A stretch of DNA of 64,000 bases from Streptomyces sp. Root431 (GTDB lineage Bacteria > Actinomycetota > Actinomycetes > Streptomycetales > Streptomycetaceae): the NCBI RefSeq assembly GCF_001426585.1, contig NZ_LMEI01000011.1:464084-528083 (forward strand), written 5' to 3'. Position numbers and translations under genes: made by a program. Shown one piece after another: positions 38,644 to 47,515 of this stretch; the stretch's first letter is position 1; every line of letters begins with the position of its first letter. The notes below the pieces were generated by a model, which saw only the letters and a list, made by a program, of their open reading frames with translations, was not told the origin of the DNA and did not search any database.

Positions 38644-40302
38644 TTACTTGACCGGCTTGCCCGTCTTGCGCTCGACGGCCGCCTTGACCAGGCCCGCGAA
38701 GAGCGGGTGCGGGCGGGTCGGGCGGGAGCGGAGCTCCGGGTGCGCCTGCGTGGCGACCAGGTAGGGGTGGATCTCGCGCGGGTACTCGACGTACTCGACG
38801 AGCTTGTTGTCCGGGGAGGTGCCCGAGAAGACCAGGCCGGCCTTCTTCTCCAGCTCCGCGCGGTAGGAGTTGTTCACCTCGTAGCGGTGGCGGTGGCGCT
38901 CGTCCACGTACGGCTGGTCGTCGTAGACCTCGCGGACGATCGAACCCTCGGCGAGCTTCGCCGGGTACAGGCCCAGGCGCATCGTTCCGCCCAGGTCGCC
39001 GGCGCCCTCGACGTACGCGAGCTGCTCCTCCATCGTGGAGACGACGGGGTGCGCGGTGGCCGGGTCGAACTCGGTCGAGTTGGCGTCCGGGATGTCCGCG
39101 AGGTTCCGCGCGGCCTCGATGACGATGCACTGCAGGCCGAGGCAGATGCCGAGCAGCGGCACCTTGTTCTCACGGGCGTACTGGATCGCGCCGATCTTGC
39201 CGTTCACACCGCGGTCGCCGAAGCCGCCGGGGATGAGGATCGCGTCGACGTCGCCGAGCTGCTTCTTGGCGCCGGCCGGCGTCTTGCAGTCGTCGGAGGT
39301 GACCCACTTGACCTTGACGCGGGCCTTGTTGGCGAAGCCGCCGGCGCGCATGGCCTCGGTGATCGAGAGGTAGGCGTCGGGCAGGTCGATGTACTTGCCG
39401 ACGAGCGCGACCGTGACCTCGTGGTCGGGGTTGTGGACGCGGTCCAGCAGGTCGTCCCAGGTGGACCAGTCCACGTCGCGGAACGGCAGGTCGAGCTTGC
39501 GGACGACGTAGGCGTCCAGGCCCTCGGTGTGCAGGACCTTCGGGATGTCGTAGATCGACTTGGCGTCGATCGCGGCGACGACCGCGGCCTCGTCGACGTC
39601 GCACATCAGCGAGATCTTGCGCTTGATGGCGGTCGGGACCTCGCGGTCGGCGCGCAGGACGATCGCGTCCGGCTGGATGCCGATGTTGCGCAGGGCGGCG
39701 ACCGAGTGCTGGGTCGGCTTGGTCTTCAGCTCGCCGGAGGGGCCGATGTAGGGCAGCAGCGAGATGTGCACGACGAAGACGTTGTCGCGGCCGACCTCGT
39801 GGCGGACCTGGCGGACGGTCTCCAGGAACGGCAGGGACTCGATGTCGCCGACGGTGCCGCCGACCTCGGTGATGACGACGTCCACGTCGTCCGTCGCCAT
39901 GCGGCGGATGCGGGACTTGATCTCGTTCGTGATGTGCGGGATGACCTGCACGGTGTCACCGAGGTACTCGCCGCGCCGCTCCTTGGCGATGACCTGCGAG
40001 TAGACCTGGCCGGTGGTGACGTTGGCCGAGCCGTCGAGGTCGACGTCGAGGAAGCGCTCGTAGTGGCCGATGTCCAGGTCGGTCTCGGCGCCGTCGTTGG
40101 TGACGAACACCTCACCGTGCTGGAAGGGGTTCATCGTGCCCGGGTCGACGTTCAGGTACGGGTCGAGCTTCTGCATCGTGACCCGCAGGCCTCGGGCCTT
40201 GAGGAGCGCACCCAGGCTGGAGGCGGTAAGGCCCTTGCCGAGGCTGGAGGCGACACCCCCGGTGACGAAGATGTGCTTGGTCGTCGTGGTGTTGGGCGGC
40301 AT
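38644..40302 (-). CDS. pyrG: CTP synthase
   Basis: 552 aa. The N-terminal amidoligase domain starts TKHIFVTGGVASSLGKGLTASSLGALL with its P-loop, then KLDPYLNVDPGTMNPFQHGEVFV and DLDIGHYERF. The C-terminal class I glutaminase has LLGICLGLQCIVIE with the catalytic Cys and an HPEL triad region. It converts UTP to CTP using glutamine. I chose the ATG at 40302 (MPPNTTTTKHIFV), which matches the family N-terminus; the frame is open further upstream. Confidence 0.97.
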   Translation of the reverse strand: MPPNTTTTKHIFVTGGVASSLGKGLTASSLGALLKARGLRVTMQKLDPYLNVDPGTMNPFQHGEVFVTNDGAETDLDIGHYERFLDVDLDGSANVTTGQVYSQVIAKERRGEYLGDTVQVIPHITNEIKSRIRRMATDDVDVVITEVGGTVGDIESLPFLETVRQVRHEVGRDNVFVVHISLLPYIGPSGELKTKPTQHSVAALRNIGIQPDAIVLRADREVPTAIKRKISLMCDVDEAAVVAAIDAKSIYDIPKVLHTEGLDAYVVRKLDLPFRDVDWSTWDDLLDRVHNPDHEVTVALVGKYIDLPDAYLSITEAMRAGGFANKARVKVKWVTSDDCKTPAGAKKQLGDVDAILIPGGFGDRGVNGKIGAIQYARENKVPLLGICLGLQCIVIEAARNLADIPDANSTEFDPATAHPVVSTMEEQLAYVEGAGDLGGTMRLGLYPAKLAEGSIVREVYDDQPYVDERHRHRYEVNNSYRAELEKKAGLVFSGTSPDNKLVEYVEYPREIHPYLVATQAHPELRSRPTRPHPLFAGLVKAAVERKTGKPVK

Positions 40303-40802
40303 CGCCAAGAGGGGGCTCCCGTGGTCGCGTTCTGGAGGTGCGTACCGGCGTCCCCTCCGGAAGAATCGGGGGGTGCCGTCGCTGCGGTTTCGGGGTCCTC
40401 GGCTGTCGCCGTTTCCCACCGGTCCACGGGGTACCAGGGTATCAGCGACATCGGGAGACCGCTTCCGGCCACACGCGGCAGTCGGGTGTTCACGGACGGC
40501 TACGGAAGGGGTGGGGCGGGATCCGTCCGGTGGGGTGATCGAAGGGGTCACGGGCCTGTTCACCCGATCGGAGCAGCGCCGTTACCTGGGTGATCACCGG
40601 GTCACTAGGGTGCGACGTATCCTGCTCGGACATAGCCCGCCGAGCCGGCCGGCCAGCGGCACCACCCCGCCTCTTCACCGGACCGAAGCTCGTCGACGAT
40701 CCCTTGACCGCTGAGACACGCAGACCCGGCTGACACCCAGCCGGCGCATCTGGAGCAAGCGCCCCGCGGGGCGGACATGGCCGTTCGACTGGAGTGAAGC
40801 AC
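40303..40802. other. Intergenic region between pyrG and the GH15 gene
   Basis: About 500 bases of divergent promoter region with no supportable coding sequence on either strand. It holds a promoter-like pair at 40582-40611 for the GH15 gene; pyrG signals must lie near 40310-40450. Confidence 0.55.
40582..40611 (+). promoter_or_regulatory. Promoter candidate for the GH15 gene
   Basis: TTACCT and TAGGGT are separated by 18 bases; the -10 fits the Streptomyces TANNNT pattern, about 190 bases before the start codon at 40803. The -35 is weak. Confidence 0.35.
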
Positions 40803-42605
40803 GTGGCCGGGCGCATCGAGGATTACGCACTCATCGGAGACATGCAGACCGCCGCCCTGGTCTGCCGGGACGGCAGCGTCGACTGGCTGTGTCTCCCCCG
40901 CTTCGACTCGCACGCGGTCTTCGCCGGACTGCTCGGTACCGAGGAACACGGATTCTGGCGGGTGGGACCCGCCGTGTCCGAGGGCGCCGAACCGCCCCCG
41001 GCCGACCGGCGCCGCTACCGGGGCGACTCCCTGATCCTGGAGTCCGAGTGGGACACCCCGCGCGGCACGGTCCGGGTGACGGACTTCATGCCCCCGCGCG
41101 ACGGCGCCCCGCAGATCATCCGGATCGTGGAGGGCGTTACCGGCCGCGTGCCGATGAGCTCCGCGCTGCGGATGCGCTTCAGCTACGGCCGGATCGTGCC
41201 CTGGGTCCACAAGGTCGGCGACCGCACGGTCGCGGTCGCCGGGCCCGACTCGGTGTGGCTGGACACGGACGCGGAGACGCACGGCGAGGACCTCACCACG
41301 TACTCCGAGTTCACCGTCTCCCCCGGTGACCGGATCACCTTCACGCTCTCCTGGCAGCCCTCCCACAAGGAGCCGCCCGCGCTGCCGGACCCGGAGGGCT
41401 CCCTGGAGGCGACCGCCGACTTCTGGCGCGAGTGGGTCGACCACTGCACGTACCACGGCCCCTACCGGGAGGCCGTGGTCCGTTCCCTGATCACGCTGAA
41501 GGCGCTGACGTACGCGCCGACCGGCGGGATCGTGGCCGCGCCGACCACCTCGCTGCCCGAGGAGATCGGCGGCGTCCGGAACTGGGACTACCGCTACACC
41601 TGGCTGCGGGACGCGGCGATCACCCTCTCCTCGATGCTGCGCACCGGCTACCGCGAGGAGGCCCGCGCCTGGCGGGACTGGCTGCTCCGCGCGGTCGCGG
41701 GCGACCCGGAGAACCTCCAGATCATGTACGGCATCGCGGGCGAGCGGGAGCTCGGCGAGGCGGAGCTCGACTGGCTCCCGGGGTACGAGAACTCCGGCCC
41801 GGTCCGGGTCGGCAACGGCGCCGCCAACCAGCTCCAGCTCGACGTCTACGGCGAGGTCACCGAGGCCCTCCACCTCGCGCACATGACGGGGCTCTCCCGC
41901 AACGACTACGCCTCGCTCCTCCAGCTGAAGCTGATCAGGTACCTGGAGACCCACTGGGACCAGCCCGACGAGGGCATCTGGGAGGTCCGCGGCCCGCGCC
42001 GGCACTTCACCCACTCCAAGGTGATGGCCTGGGTGGCCGTCGACCGCACGATCAAGCTCATCGAGTCCGGGGACGCCGACGGCCCGCTGGAGCGCTGGCG
42101 CGACCTGCGCGACGAGATCCACCGGGACGTCTGCGAGAAGGGCTACGACCCGGAGCGGAACACCTTCACGCAGTCGTACGGCTCCAAGGAGTTGGACGCC
42201 TCGCTGCTGCTGATCCCGCAGATGGGCTTCCTGCCGCCGGACGACAAGCGGGTCATCGGCACGATCGAGGCGATCCAGCGGGAGCTGTCCACGGAGGACG
42301 GCTTCGTGCTGCGCTACCCGACGGCCGGCGAGGAGGCCGGCGTCGACGGCCTGGAGGGCGACGAGGGCGCGTTCCTCGCCTGCTCCTTCTGGCTCGCGGA
42401 CGACCTGGCGATGATCGGCCGGGTCGACGAGGCCCGCACGCTCTTCGAGAAGCTGCTCTCGCTCCGCAACGACCTCGGGCTGCTCGCCGAGGAGTGGGAC
42501 CCGCGGCTCCAGCGCCAGGTGGGGAACTTCCCGCAGGCGTTCAGCCACGTCCCGCTGATCGACACCGCGCTCCGTCTGACGGCCAGCGGGGCGTACGGCG
42601 GCTGA
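40803..42605 (+). CDS. Glycoside hydrolase family 15 enzyme (glucoamylase/trehalase type)
   Basis: 600 aa. The N-terminus IEDYALIGDMQTAALVCRDGSVDWLCLPRFDS is the typical opening of bacterial cytoplasmic GH15 proteins, and GIVAAPTTSLPEEIGGVRNWDYRYTWLRDAA is their core catalytic-domain signature. Related mycobacterial proteins are trehalases, so this could hydrolyse trehalose or maltooligosaccharides; no signal peptide is present. The GTG at 40803 has GGAG eight bases upstream and matches family starts; a GTG at 40794 is the alternative. It is followed by an FAD oxidase gene 75 bases on. Confidence 0.93.
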   Translation: MAGRIEDYALIGDMQTAALVCRDGSVDWLCLPRFDSHAVFAGLLGTEEHGFWRVGPAVSEGAEPPPADRRRYRGDSLILESEWDTPRGTVRVTDFMPPRDGAPQIIRIVEGVTGRVPMSSALRMRFSYGRIVPWVHKVGDRTVAVAGPDSVWLDTDAETHGEDLTTYSEFTVSPGDRITFTLSWQPSHKEPPALPDPEGSLEATADFWREWVDHCTYHGPYREAVVRSLITLKALTYAPTGGIVAAPTTSLPEEIGGVRNWDYRYTWLRDAAITLSSMLRTGYREEARAWRDWLLRAVAGDPENLQIMYGIAGERELGEAELDWLPGYENSGPVRVGNGAANQLQLDVYGEVTEALHLAHMTGLSRNDYASLLQLKLIRYLETHWDQPDEGIWEVRGPRRHFTHSKVMAWVAVDRTIKLIESGDADGPLERWRDLRDEIHRDVCEKGYDPERNTFTQSYGSKELDASLLLIPQMGFLPPDDKRVIGTIEAIQRELSTEDGFVLRYPTAGEEAGVDGLEGDEGAFLACSFWLADDLAMIGRVDEARTLFEKLLSLRNDLGLLAEEWDPRLQRQVGNFPQAFSHVPLIDTALRLTASGAYGG

Positions 42606-42680
42606 CGCGGCCCCGCGCGGGGGACAGTGCCCGGACCTACGATGAGAAGGTCCTGTCCCCCGTACGAAAGGGGGGCTCTG

Positions 42681-44063
42681 ATGGCTCCCCACATCTCCGA
42701 GAGCGCCCTGGCCGGACTGGTCGAGGACCTGGCCGGACAGGTGATCATCCCCGGCGATCCGGGCTACGACGAGGCCCGTGCCCTGCACAACGGGATGATC
42801 GACCGGCGTCCGTCGGTGATCGCCCAGTGCGCCACCCGGGCCGACGTGTCGAACGCGGTCCTGTTCGGCCGCGCGGCCGACCTGCCGATCGCGGTGCGCG
42901 GCGGCGGACACAGCGTCGCCGGGAGCTCCATGATCGACGGCGCGCTGATCATCGATCTCCGCCGGATGCACGGCGTGGTCGTGGACCCCGAGGACATGAC
43001 GGTACGGGTCGAGGGCGGGGCGACCATGTCCCATCTGGACCACGCGTGCCAGCCGTTCCACGTGGCGACCACCGGCGGACGGGTCTCCACCACCGGCGTC
43101 GGCGGATTCACGCTGGGCGGCGGCTCGGGGTGGCTGGAGCGGAAGTTCGGCCTCGCCAGCGACAACCTGCTCGCCGCCGACCTGATCACCGCCGAGGGCA
43201 AGCACGTCCACACGGACGCGGAGGAGAACGCGGAGCTGTTCTGGGCGCTGCACGGCGGCGGCGGCAACTTCGGGGTGGCGACCTCGCTGACGCTGCGGCT
43301 GCACCCGCTGCCCAGAATGAGCGTCGCGATGCTGTTCTTCCTGCCCGAGAACGCGCCCGAGGTGGTGCGCACCTTCCGTGATCTCGGCGCCCGCGCGCCC
43401 GACGCGATGGGCGGCGGCGCCATCTACCTGCCCGCGCCCCCGGAGCCGTTCGTCCCCGAGGAGCTGGTCGGCAAGCTGGTCTGCGGGGCCCTGTTCACCT
43501 ACACCGGGCCGGTCGCCGAGCTCCGCGATTTCGCGGCGCCGCTGTTCGCGCTGAAGCCCGTGATCGAGATCGTCACGGACATCCCGTACGTCGACCTGCA
43601 GTCGATGCTCGACGACCCGCCGGGGCTGCGGAACTACTGGTCGGCCGAGTACCTGCGGGAGTTCCCCGACGAGGCCGTGGACGTCTTCTGCGACCGCGGC
43701 GCCCGGATCCCGGCGTCGACCGCCACCCAGCACGTGCTGTTCCTGATGGGCGGGGCGGTGGCCGCGGGGCCCTCCGAGTACCCGCAGCCGTGGCGCACCG
43801 CGCCATGGGCGGTGCACCCGTTCGCGACCTGGGAGGACCCCGCGTACGACGAGCAGGCGAAGCAGTGGGTCCACGACGTGCGGGCGGACGCGCGGCCGTG
43901 GGCGATCGACGCGACGTATCTGAACTTCGTCGGCGCCGAGGGCGAGCAGCGGATCGTCTCCTCCTTCGGTGAGGAGAACTACCGCCGGCTCGCCGCCGTG
44001 AAGGCCGCCTACGACCCCGACAACGTGTTCCGCTTCAACCAGAACATCGTGCCGGCCGGCTGA
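42681..44063 (+). CDS. FAD-linked oxidoreductase with BBE domain
   Basis: 460 aa. The FAD_binding_4 domain has VRGGGHSVAGSSMIDGALIIDLRRM, where the H is the usual FAD-linked His, and TGGRVSTTGVGGFTLGGGSGWLERKFGL. The C-terminal BBE domain ends YRRLAAVKAAYDPDNVFRFNQNI. Such enzymes oxidise diverse alcohols, sugars or secondary metabolites with O2. The usual second flavin-linking Cys is not obvious: the position reads TTGVGGFTLGG. The ATG at 42681 has AAAGGGGGG upstream. It is convergent with the amine oxidase. Confidence 0.9.
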   Translation: MAPHISESALAGLVEDLAGQVIIPGDPGYDEARALHNGMIDRRPSVIAQCATRADVSNAVLFGRAADLPIAVRGGGHSVAGSSMIDGALIIDLRRMHGVVVDPEDMTVRVEGGATMSHLDHACQPFHVATTGGRVSTTGVGGFTLGGGSGWLERKFGLASDNLLAADLITAEGKHVHTDAEENAELFWALHGGGGNFGVATSLTLRLHPLPRMSVAMLFFLPENAPEVVRTFRDLGARAPDAMGGGAIYLPAPPEPFVPEELVGKLVCGALFTYTGPVAELRDFAAPLFALKPVIEIVTDIPYVDLQSMLDDPPGLRNYWSAEYLREFPDEAVDVFCDRGARIPASTATQHVLFLMGGAVAAGPSEYPQPWRTAPWAVHPFATWEDPAYDEQAKQWVHDVRADARPWAIDATYLNFVGAEGEQRIVSSFGEENYRRLAAVKAAYDPDNVFRFNQNIVPAG

Positions 44064-44069
44064 GCCGGC

Positions 44070-45725
44070 TCAGCGCAGCGCGTCGATCACCTCCTTGGCG
44101 GCGCGCTCGCCCTCCGTGGCGCCGCCCTCCATGAAGCCCTGGAAGTCGTAGCTGCAGTGCTCGCCGCCGATGTGGACGTTGCCCTGGGCCTTGCCCTCGT
44201 ATCCCGCGTAGCGGTGGAGGTAGCCCACGGGCCAGCAGGAGTACGCGCCGAGGGCGTACGGGTTCTTGTGCCAGGCGGAGAGCTGGGCGCGGCCGGTGTA
44301 CGCCGTGGAGGTGCCGGGGAAGAAGGCGTCGATGCCCGCGAGGTAGCGGGTGACGAGGCCGCGCACGTACGGGTCGGACTCGGTGGAGAACGGCCCGGCC
44401 GGGTTCAGGTTCCTGGCCAGGCTGCCGCCTCCGTACTGGAGGAGGATGCCGCCGGTCCCGCCCTGGATCTTGGTGGTGTCCCAGGTCTGCTGCACCTCGC
44501 TGTCGGTGAAGCAGTCACCGGCGGAGACCCCGGGCCAGGGGCCGGTGCCGCGCCAGGGACGGGTGCCGAACTGCATGTTGAGCTTGGTGCAGTAGCCCAT
44601 GCGGGCGTCCCGGAGCAGGTTTCGCATGAGGGGGTCGAAGCCGGCCTGGGAGACGTCGAGCTGCTGGAGGATCGGCAGCGGGAGACAGAGGACGGTGTGG
44701 TCGGCTGTGACGGTCCGGGTGGTGCCGGCCTCGGTGAAGGTCAGCGTCTGGGTGCCGTCGGCGTTGGCCCGTACGGCGGTCAGGGACCAGCCCCGGCGCA
44801 GGGTGCCGGGGGTGAGGGCCCCGGCGATGGCGTTCGGGAGCTGATCGTTGCCGCCGACGATGTGGTACCGCTCGTTGGACAGGCCCCAGATGTTGAAGTT
44901 GCCCGGATTGGTCTGGTAGCCCATGAGCAGGACGAGGGCGAGCGAGGACTGTTCGGTGGTGTCGGCGCCGTACTCCACGTTGTAGGCGACGTCGATGAAC
45001 TTGCCGAGCGGCGAGGAGTGCCCGCCGGGGACCCGGGTCTCGATCCATTCGTACACGGACATGTTGTCGAGGGCGGTGCCGGTGGGCGTGGTCTGGTTCC
45101 AGAAGACCTCGCCCGCCTCGGAGAGGTCGCGGCGCAGTGCCTGGTAGACGCCGTTGAAGTCCTCGTCGGCCTGGTGGCGCGGGTAGTAGCCGCCGCCGAA
45201 CCAGAGCACCTCCTCGGCCCCGTTGGGCCCGCCGCCGAGGAAGTCCTCGACGTCGAGGTCGAAGCGGCGGCAGAGCTCCAGGATCTTCTTGTGGCTGGTG
45301 TCGATCAGCTCGCCGCCGATCTCGGAGGTCTGGCCGTACGCCCAGTGGGTCCGCTGGGTCCACATGCGGCCGCCGACCCGCGAGGGGTTGGCCTCGTAGA
45401 GCACGGGGCTCAGGCCGGCGTCCTGGAGGGTGAGGGCGGCGGTGAGACCGGATATCCCGGCGCCGACGACGGCGACCCTGGCGGTGCTCTTGACGGGCGG
45501 GTCCGGGGTGACGGCGGCGCGGGCGGGGGCGGCCCCGCCGAGACCGGCGGCCCCGGCGGCGCCGACGGCGACACCGGCGGCGGCCGCGTACTTGAGCAGG
45601 GAGCGGCGCCCGAGGGCGTCGGCTCTCATGCCTCTGAGCTCGTCGACGGGGATGTCCAGCCGCCGGGCGTCGGCGTGCTCGGCGGCGAGGCGCTTCAGGA
45701 GGTGCATCGGGTTGGTGCGTGCCAT
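44070..45725 (-). CDS. Tat-exported flavin monoamine oxidase
   Basis: 551 aa. A Tat-like signal is present near residues 38-70 (GRRSLLKYAAAAGVAVGAAGAAGLGGAAPARA). The FAD domain starts VAVVGAGISGLTAALTLQDAGLSPVLYEANPSRVGGRMWTQ, the GxGxxG...E...GGR signature. The C-terminal segment VHIGGEHCSYDFQGFMEGGATEGERAA is the standard amine-oxidase FAD-binding end. It probably oxidises primary amines, polyamines or L-amino acids outside the cytoplasm. The adjacent APC permease and PucR regulator suggest a small amine-use locus. Confidence 0.93.
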   Translation of the reverse strand: MARTNPMHLLKRLAAEHADARRLDIPVDELRGMRADALGRRSLLKYAAAAGVAVGAAGAAGLGGAAPARAAVTPDPPVKSTARVAVVGAGISGLTAALTLQDAGLSPVLYEANPSRVGGRMWTQRTHWAYGQTSEIGGELIDTSHKKILELCRRFDLDVEDFLGGGPNGAEEVLWFGGGYYPRHQADEDFNGVYQALRRDLSEAGEVFWNQTTPTGTALDNMSVYEWIETRVPGGHSSPLGKFIDVAYNVEYGADTTEQSSLALVLLMGYQTNPGNFNIWGLSNERYHIVGGNDQLPNAIAGALTPGTLRRGWSLTAVRANADGTQTLTFTEAGTTRTVTADHTVLCLPLPILQQLDVSQAGFDPLMRNLLRDARMGYCTKLNMQFGTRPWRGTGPWPGVSAGDCFTDSEVQQTWDTTKIQGGTGGILLQYGGGSLARNLNPAGPFSTESDPYVRGLVTRYLAGIDAFFPGTSTAYTGRAQLSAWHKNPYALGAYSCWPVGYLHRYAGYEGKAQGNVHIGGEHCSYDFQGFMEGGATEGERAAKEVIDALR

Positions 45726-45839
45726 GGAGCGCTCCTTGGGGAAAGGGGGAATCGGCTCTGCGGTACGACGGAGAGATAGGCCCTGCTGGGATACGACGGA
45801 GAGAGGGGCCCTGCTGGGATACGACGGAACGACGGGGGA

Positions 45840-47354
45840 TCAGCCCTGGGACGCGACGGCGGGGGCGGGGACGTCCGCGTCGGGGCGCTCGGTCGCGTCC
45901 TCCAGGACGATCCGGCCGATGATCTCGTAGCGCTCGGGCCGCTTGGCCTTGAGGTAGAAGCCGAGGCCGAGGCCGCCGAAGAAGACCGCGCCGACGATCC
46001 AGGGGATCGCCTTGAAGAAGAGGGAGTCGGCGGCGAGACCGGCCGCGGTCTCCATGTTGACGACCAGCAGGACGACGACGGCGATCATGCCGATGCCGCC
46101 GAGGAGCGGGGCGGTGAGGGTCCTGAACCAGTGCCGGTCCTCGGGGTGGTTCTTGCGGAAGTAGCCGATGACGGCGAACGAACAGAGGGTCTGGACGATG
46201 AGGATCGCCATCGTGCCGAGGATCGCGAGCAGCGTGTAGAGGTGGATGTAGGGGTCCTGGCCGGTGAGCCAGAAGGCGACGACGAGGCCGACGGCGATCG
46301 CGCTCTGCACGTAGGAGGCGATGTACGGCGAGCCGTGCCGCGCGTGGGTGCGGCCGAGCGCCGGGTGGAGGAAGCCCTCGCGGCCGATGGCGTACAGGTA
46401 GCGCGAGGCGCATTGGTGGAAGGCCATGCCGCAGGCGAAGGAGCCGGTCAGCAGCAGCCACTGGAAGGCGTCGACGGCCCAGGCGCCGATGAAGGTCTGG
46501 GTGGGGGCGAAGAACAGGTCGAGGGGGCTGGCGGAGGCGGACAGCTTCACGGATCCGGCGAGGCCGTTGCCCGCGATCGTCATCCACGACACGTAGATGT
46601 AGAAGAGGCCGACGCCGATGACGGAGATCAGCGTGGCGCGCGGGATGACGCGCTTCGGGTCGCGGGACTCCTCGCCGTACATGGCCGTGGACTCGAAGCC
46701 GACCCAGGACCAGAAGGCGAAGAAGAGGCCGAGGCCCGCGGAGGTGCCGGTGAAGGCGTTCATGGGGTTGATCGGCTCGACCGGGATGCCGTCGGGTCCG
46801 CCGCCGGCGATCAGTACGGCGGTGGCGACCGCGAAGAGGACCGCGATCTCGGCGATGAGCATCACGCCGAGCGCCTTGGCGGTGAGGTTGATGTCGAAGT
46901 ACGAGAGGACGGCCGTCACCGCCAGCATGACGGCCGCGTACAGGATCCAGGGGATGTCGACGCCGAGCTGGTCGGCGACGGTCGTCTCGGCGAAGTACGC
47001 GAAGACGCCGACGATCGAGGCCTCGAAGACGATGTACGCGAGGACCGCGAGCATGCCGGAGGCCATGCCGGCGATCCGGCCGAGGCCGTGCGAGATGTAG
47101 CCGTAGAAGGCGCCCGCGGCCGTGATGCGCTTGGCCATGGCGACGTAGCCGACGGAGAAGACGGTCAGGACGAGGGTCGCGAAGAGATAACCGGCGGGTG
47201 CGCCGGTGCCGTTGCCGAAGCCGACGGCGATGGGGAGGTTGCCGGTCATCGCGGTGATCGGGGCCGCGGTGGCCACGGCCATGAAGACGACGCCGACGAG
47301 ACCGACGGAGTTCGCCTTCAGCCGGTGGACCTCTGGGGTGGAGTTCTTTGCCAT
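45840..47354 (-). CDS. APC-superfamily amino-acid/amine permease
   Basis: 504 aa with about 12 transmembrane helices. The N-terminus has the APC pattern SVGLVGVVFMAVATAAPITAMTGNLPIAVGFGNGTGAPAGY, and helix 6-7 has FAFWSWVGFESTAMYGEESRDPKRVIPRAT. It should import an amino acid or amine; the substrate is presumably linked to the amine oxidase next to it. The ATG at 47354 begins MAKNSTPEVHRLKAN; the frame extends to 47408. It is divergent from pucR with a 160-base shared promoter region. Confidence 0.92.
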   Translation of the reverse strand: MAKNSTPEVHRLKANSVGLVGVVFMAVATAAPITAMTGNLPIAVGFGNGTGAPAGYLFATLVLTVFSVGYVAMAKRITAAGAFYGYISHGLGRIAGMASGMLAVLAYIVFEASIVGVFAYFAETTVADQLGVDIPWILYAAVMLAVTAVLSYFDINLTAKALGVMLIAEIAVLFAVATAVLIAGGGPDGIPVEPINPMNAFTGTSAGLGLFFAFWSWVGFESTAMYGEESRDPKRVIPRATLISVIGVGLFYIYVSWMTIAGNGLAGSVKLSASASPLDLFFAPTQTFIGAWAVDAFQWLLLTGSFACGMAFHQCASRYLYAIGREGFLHPALGRTHARHGSPYIASYVQSAIAVGLVVAFWLTGQDPYIHLYTLLAILGTMAILIVQTLCSFAVIGYFRKNHPEDRHWFRTLTAPLLGGIGMIAVVVLLVVNMETAAGLAADSLFFKAIPWIVGAVFFGGLGLGFYLKAKRPERYEIIGRIVLEDATERPDADVPAPAVASQG

Positions 47355-47501
47355 GGCGCGAGAGCATCCTCGCGTGTGATGCAGGCCACAATCGACATCC
47401 GGTCGCACAAATCCCGCCAGGGGGCGACGAGTTGTCGCCCCGGTGTACGAAGTGTCCGGTCCCGTAACCGTGGGGTGATGTCACCGGAACACGGACGCGG
47501 G

Positions 47502-47507
47502 TAGCGT
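47502..47507 (+). promoter_or_regulatory. -10-like box before the PucR start
   Basis: TAGCGT fits TANNNT and lies eight bases before the ATG at 47516, with no SD, suggesting a leaderless mRNA. Confidence 0.45.
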
Positions 47508-47515
47508 CCGGCCCC

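Noticed and set aside
40605..43874. 1089-residue minus-strand frame
   Set aside because: Antisense to the GH15 and FAD oxidase genes; no motifs and Arg/His/Val-rich.
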